Notes under the pieces: model-generated | The model's database searches: none | Seen by the model: only the letters and a program-made list of their open reading frames with translations | Told to the model about the DNA's origin: nothing | Part shown: positions 6,228-6,736 of the stretch, in pieces | How the letters are laid out: each line of letters starts with the position of its first letter | Numbering within the stretch: position 1 is the stretch's first letter | Program-made: the position numbers and the translations under genes | Assembly (NCBI GenBank): GCA_029880625.1 | Contig: JAOUOA010000155.1 | Span: forward strand, 1-6,736 | Length of the DNA stretch: 6,736 bases | Origin: Spirochaetia bacterium | GTDB taxonomy: Bacteria; Spirochaetota; Leptospiria; Leptospirales; Leptonemataceae | Direction of reading: 5' to 3'

Positions 6228-6280
6228 AAAAAATCATATACACGCCTGAATCGCTTGATAGATTCCAATGGGATTTTAAA

Positions 6281-6736
6281 ATGCTTCCTGTGGAAGATAA
6301 AACAGAAATAATAAATGACGGATTTTACCTGATTGAAGCAGCCTGGGAAGTTTGTTCGCAGCTGGGGGGAATTTATACGGTTCTCAGAAGCAAGGCGCCG
6401 GCTGTTACGGAACGTTTTAATGACCGTTACTGTATGCTGGGACCGTACGATGCTCAGTTTGCCGATTCTGAATTTGACGAAAAACCCCTTCAAGGCATAT
6501 TCGGAAAAGCATGCGCACTTTTAAAAGAGCAGAAAAATATCGATGCAAAATACGGAAGGCGGCTGATTACAGGACGGCCCCAGGCAGTCCTTTTCAATCT
6601 GGATAGTCTGCAGCATCATCTGGCATCGTATAAGTATTTTCTATGGAAAGATCATCAAATTGAAACCCAGGACGACAGTGAAGTGGATTCAGTGATCCTG
6701 TTCGGTTATGCTGTGTTTGAATACATTCAGGTTCTA
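6281..6736 (+). CDS. Glycogen synthase, GT3 (animal/fungal-type), 5' part only
   Basis: The frame stays open from ATG 6281 to the right edge (152 codons, 3' end missing). The product matches the start of glycogen synthases of glycosyltransferase family 3, which extend alpha-1,4-glucan from UDP-glucose: EAAWEVCSQLGGIYTVLRSKA (positions 19-39), LGPY (53-56), YGRRLITGRPQAVLFNLDS (91-109) and VILFGYAVFEY (138-148). These follow yeast and human enzymes segment by segment (EVAN-RVGGIYSVLKSKA, GRWLIEGAP, ILFDLDS, ILLGYTVAWF). This is not the common bacterial GlgA (GT5). The basic residue before VGG in the eukaryotic enzymes (Lys or Arg) is Gln27 here. GGGA (6270-6273) lies 7 bases before ATG 6281, a usable ribosome site. 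The frame is open back to 6194 but offers no ATG, GTG or TTG there. Catalytic residues of the C-terminal Rossmann domain lie outside the window, so activity cannot be judged. Confidence 0.85.
   Translation, partial: MLPVEDKTEIINDGFYLIEAAWEVCSQLGGIYTVLRSKAPAVTERFNDRYCMLGPYDAQFADSEFDEKPLQGIFGKACALLKEQKNIDAKYGRRLITGRPQAVLFNLDSLQHHLASYKYFLWKDHQIETQDDSEVDSVILFGYAVFEYIQVL

Noticed and set aside
6194..6280. In-frame extension of glycogen synthase upstream of 6281
   Set aside because: The 29 open codons contain no ATG, GTG or TTG. GT3 enzymes need only about ten residues before the conserved start of the domain, and ATG 6281 has a reasonable GGGA site.
6200..6493. Leftward 97-codon open frame at the right end
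   Set aside because: It runs antisense to the GT3 glycogen synthase, whose sequence is clearly recognisable. The leftward translation has no family-like features.
6333..6524. Rightward 63-codon open frame overlapping the glycogen synthase
   Set aside because: Wrong frame: the frame starting at 6281 carries all the GT3 motifs through the same bases.

Overview
The window reads as ordinary chromosomal DNA from a Gram-negative-type bacterium. By eye it is AT-leaning, with tightly packed genes. The organism cannot be named with confidence. A lipoprotein signal ending Phe-Ser-Gly-Cys, with Phe at -3 (a relaxed lipobox), and a GT3 (animal/fungal-type) glycogen synthase would fit a spirochaete, possibly of the Leptospira group, but other deep-branching Gram-negatives remain possible. 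I see no insertion sequence, phage gene, CRISPR array, tRNA or rRNA.

Layout from left to right. Positions 1-107 hold no supportable gene but contain inverted repeats. Positions 108-920 (-) encode a lipoprotein with a papain-like (C1) fold whose catalytic Cys is Gly. Only 9 bp separate its start from that of the divergent gene at 930-2522 (+), a two-domain protein joining an aminoglycoside-phosphotransferase-like kinase to a P-loop kinase-like ATPase. An intergenic stretch of about 80 bp follows, with a good terminator for the leftward operon. The operon (6090 to 2604, minus strand) is read in the order: FtsX/LolC-E-type permease 1 (4807-6090), FtsX/LolC-E-type permease 2 (3518-4795, TTG start), then a bile acid:sodium symporter (BASS/SBF) family transporter (2604-3521), whose ATG overlaps the permease stop as ATGA. 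A divergent intergenic region (6091-6280) leads to a GT3-type glycogen synthase beginning at 6281 and running off the right edge.

How the genes may work together. The three leftward genes form a compact, translationally linked membrane operon. The permeases should need an ABC ATPase of the LolD/MacB kind, but none is encoded here, so it must come from elsewhere in the genome. The coupling of a BASS carrier to this permease pair is the most distinctive gene-context feature. The lipoprotein and kinase genes have start codons so close that their promoters must overlap. The glycogen synthase appears to be an independent unit.

I did not find a convincing wholly new system. The items most worth a second look are the active-site-dead papain-like lipoprotein, the permease-permease-BASS operon without an ATPase, and the overlapping face-to-face starts at 920/930.
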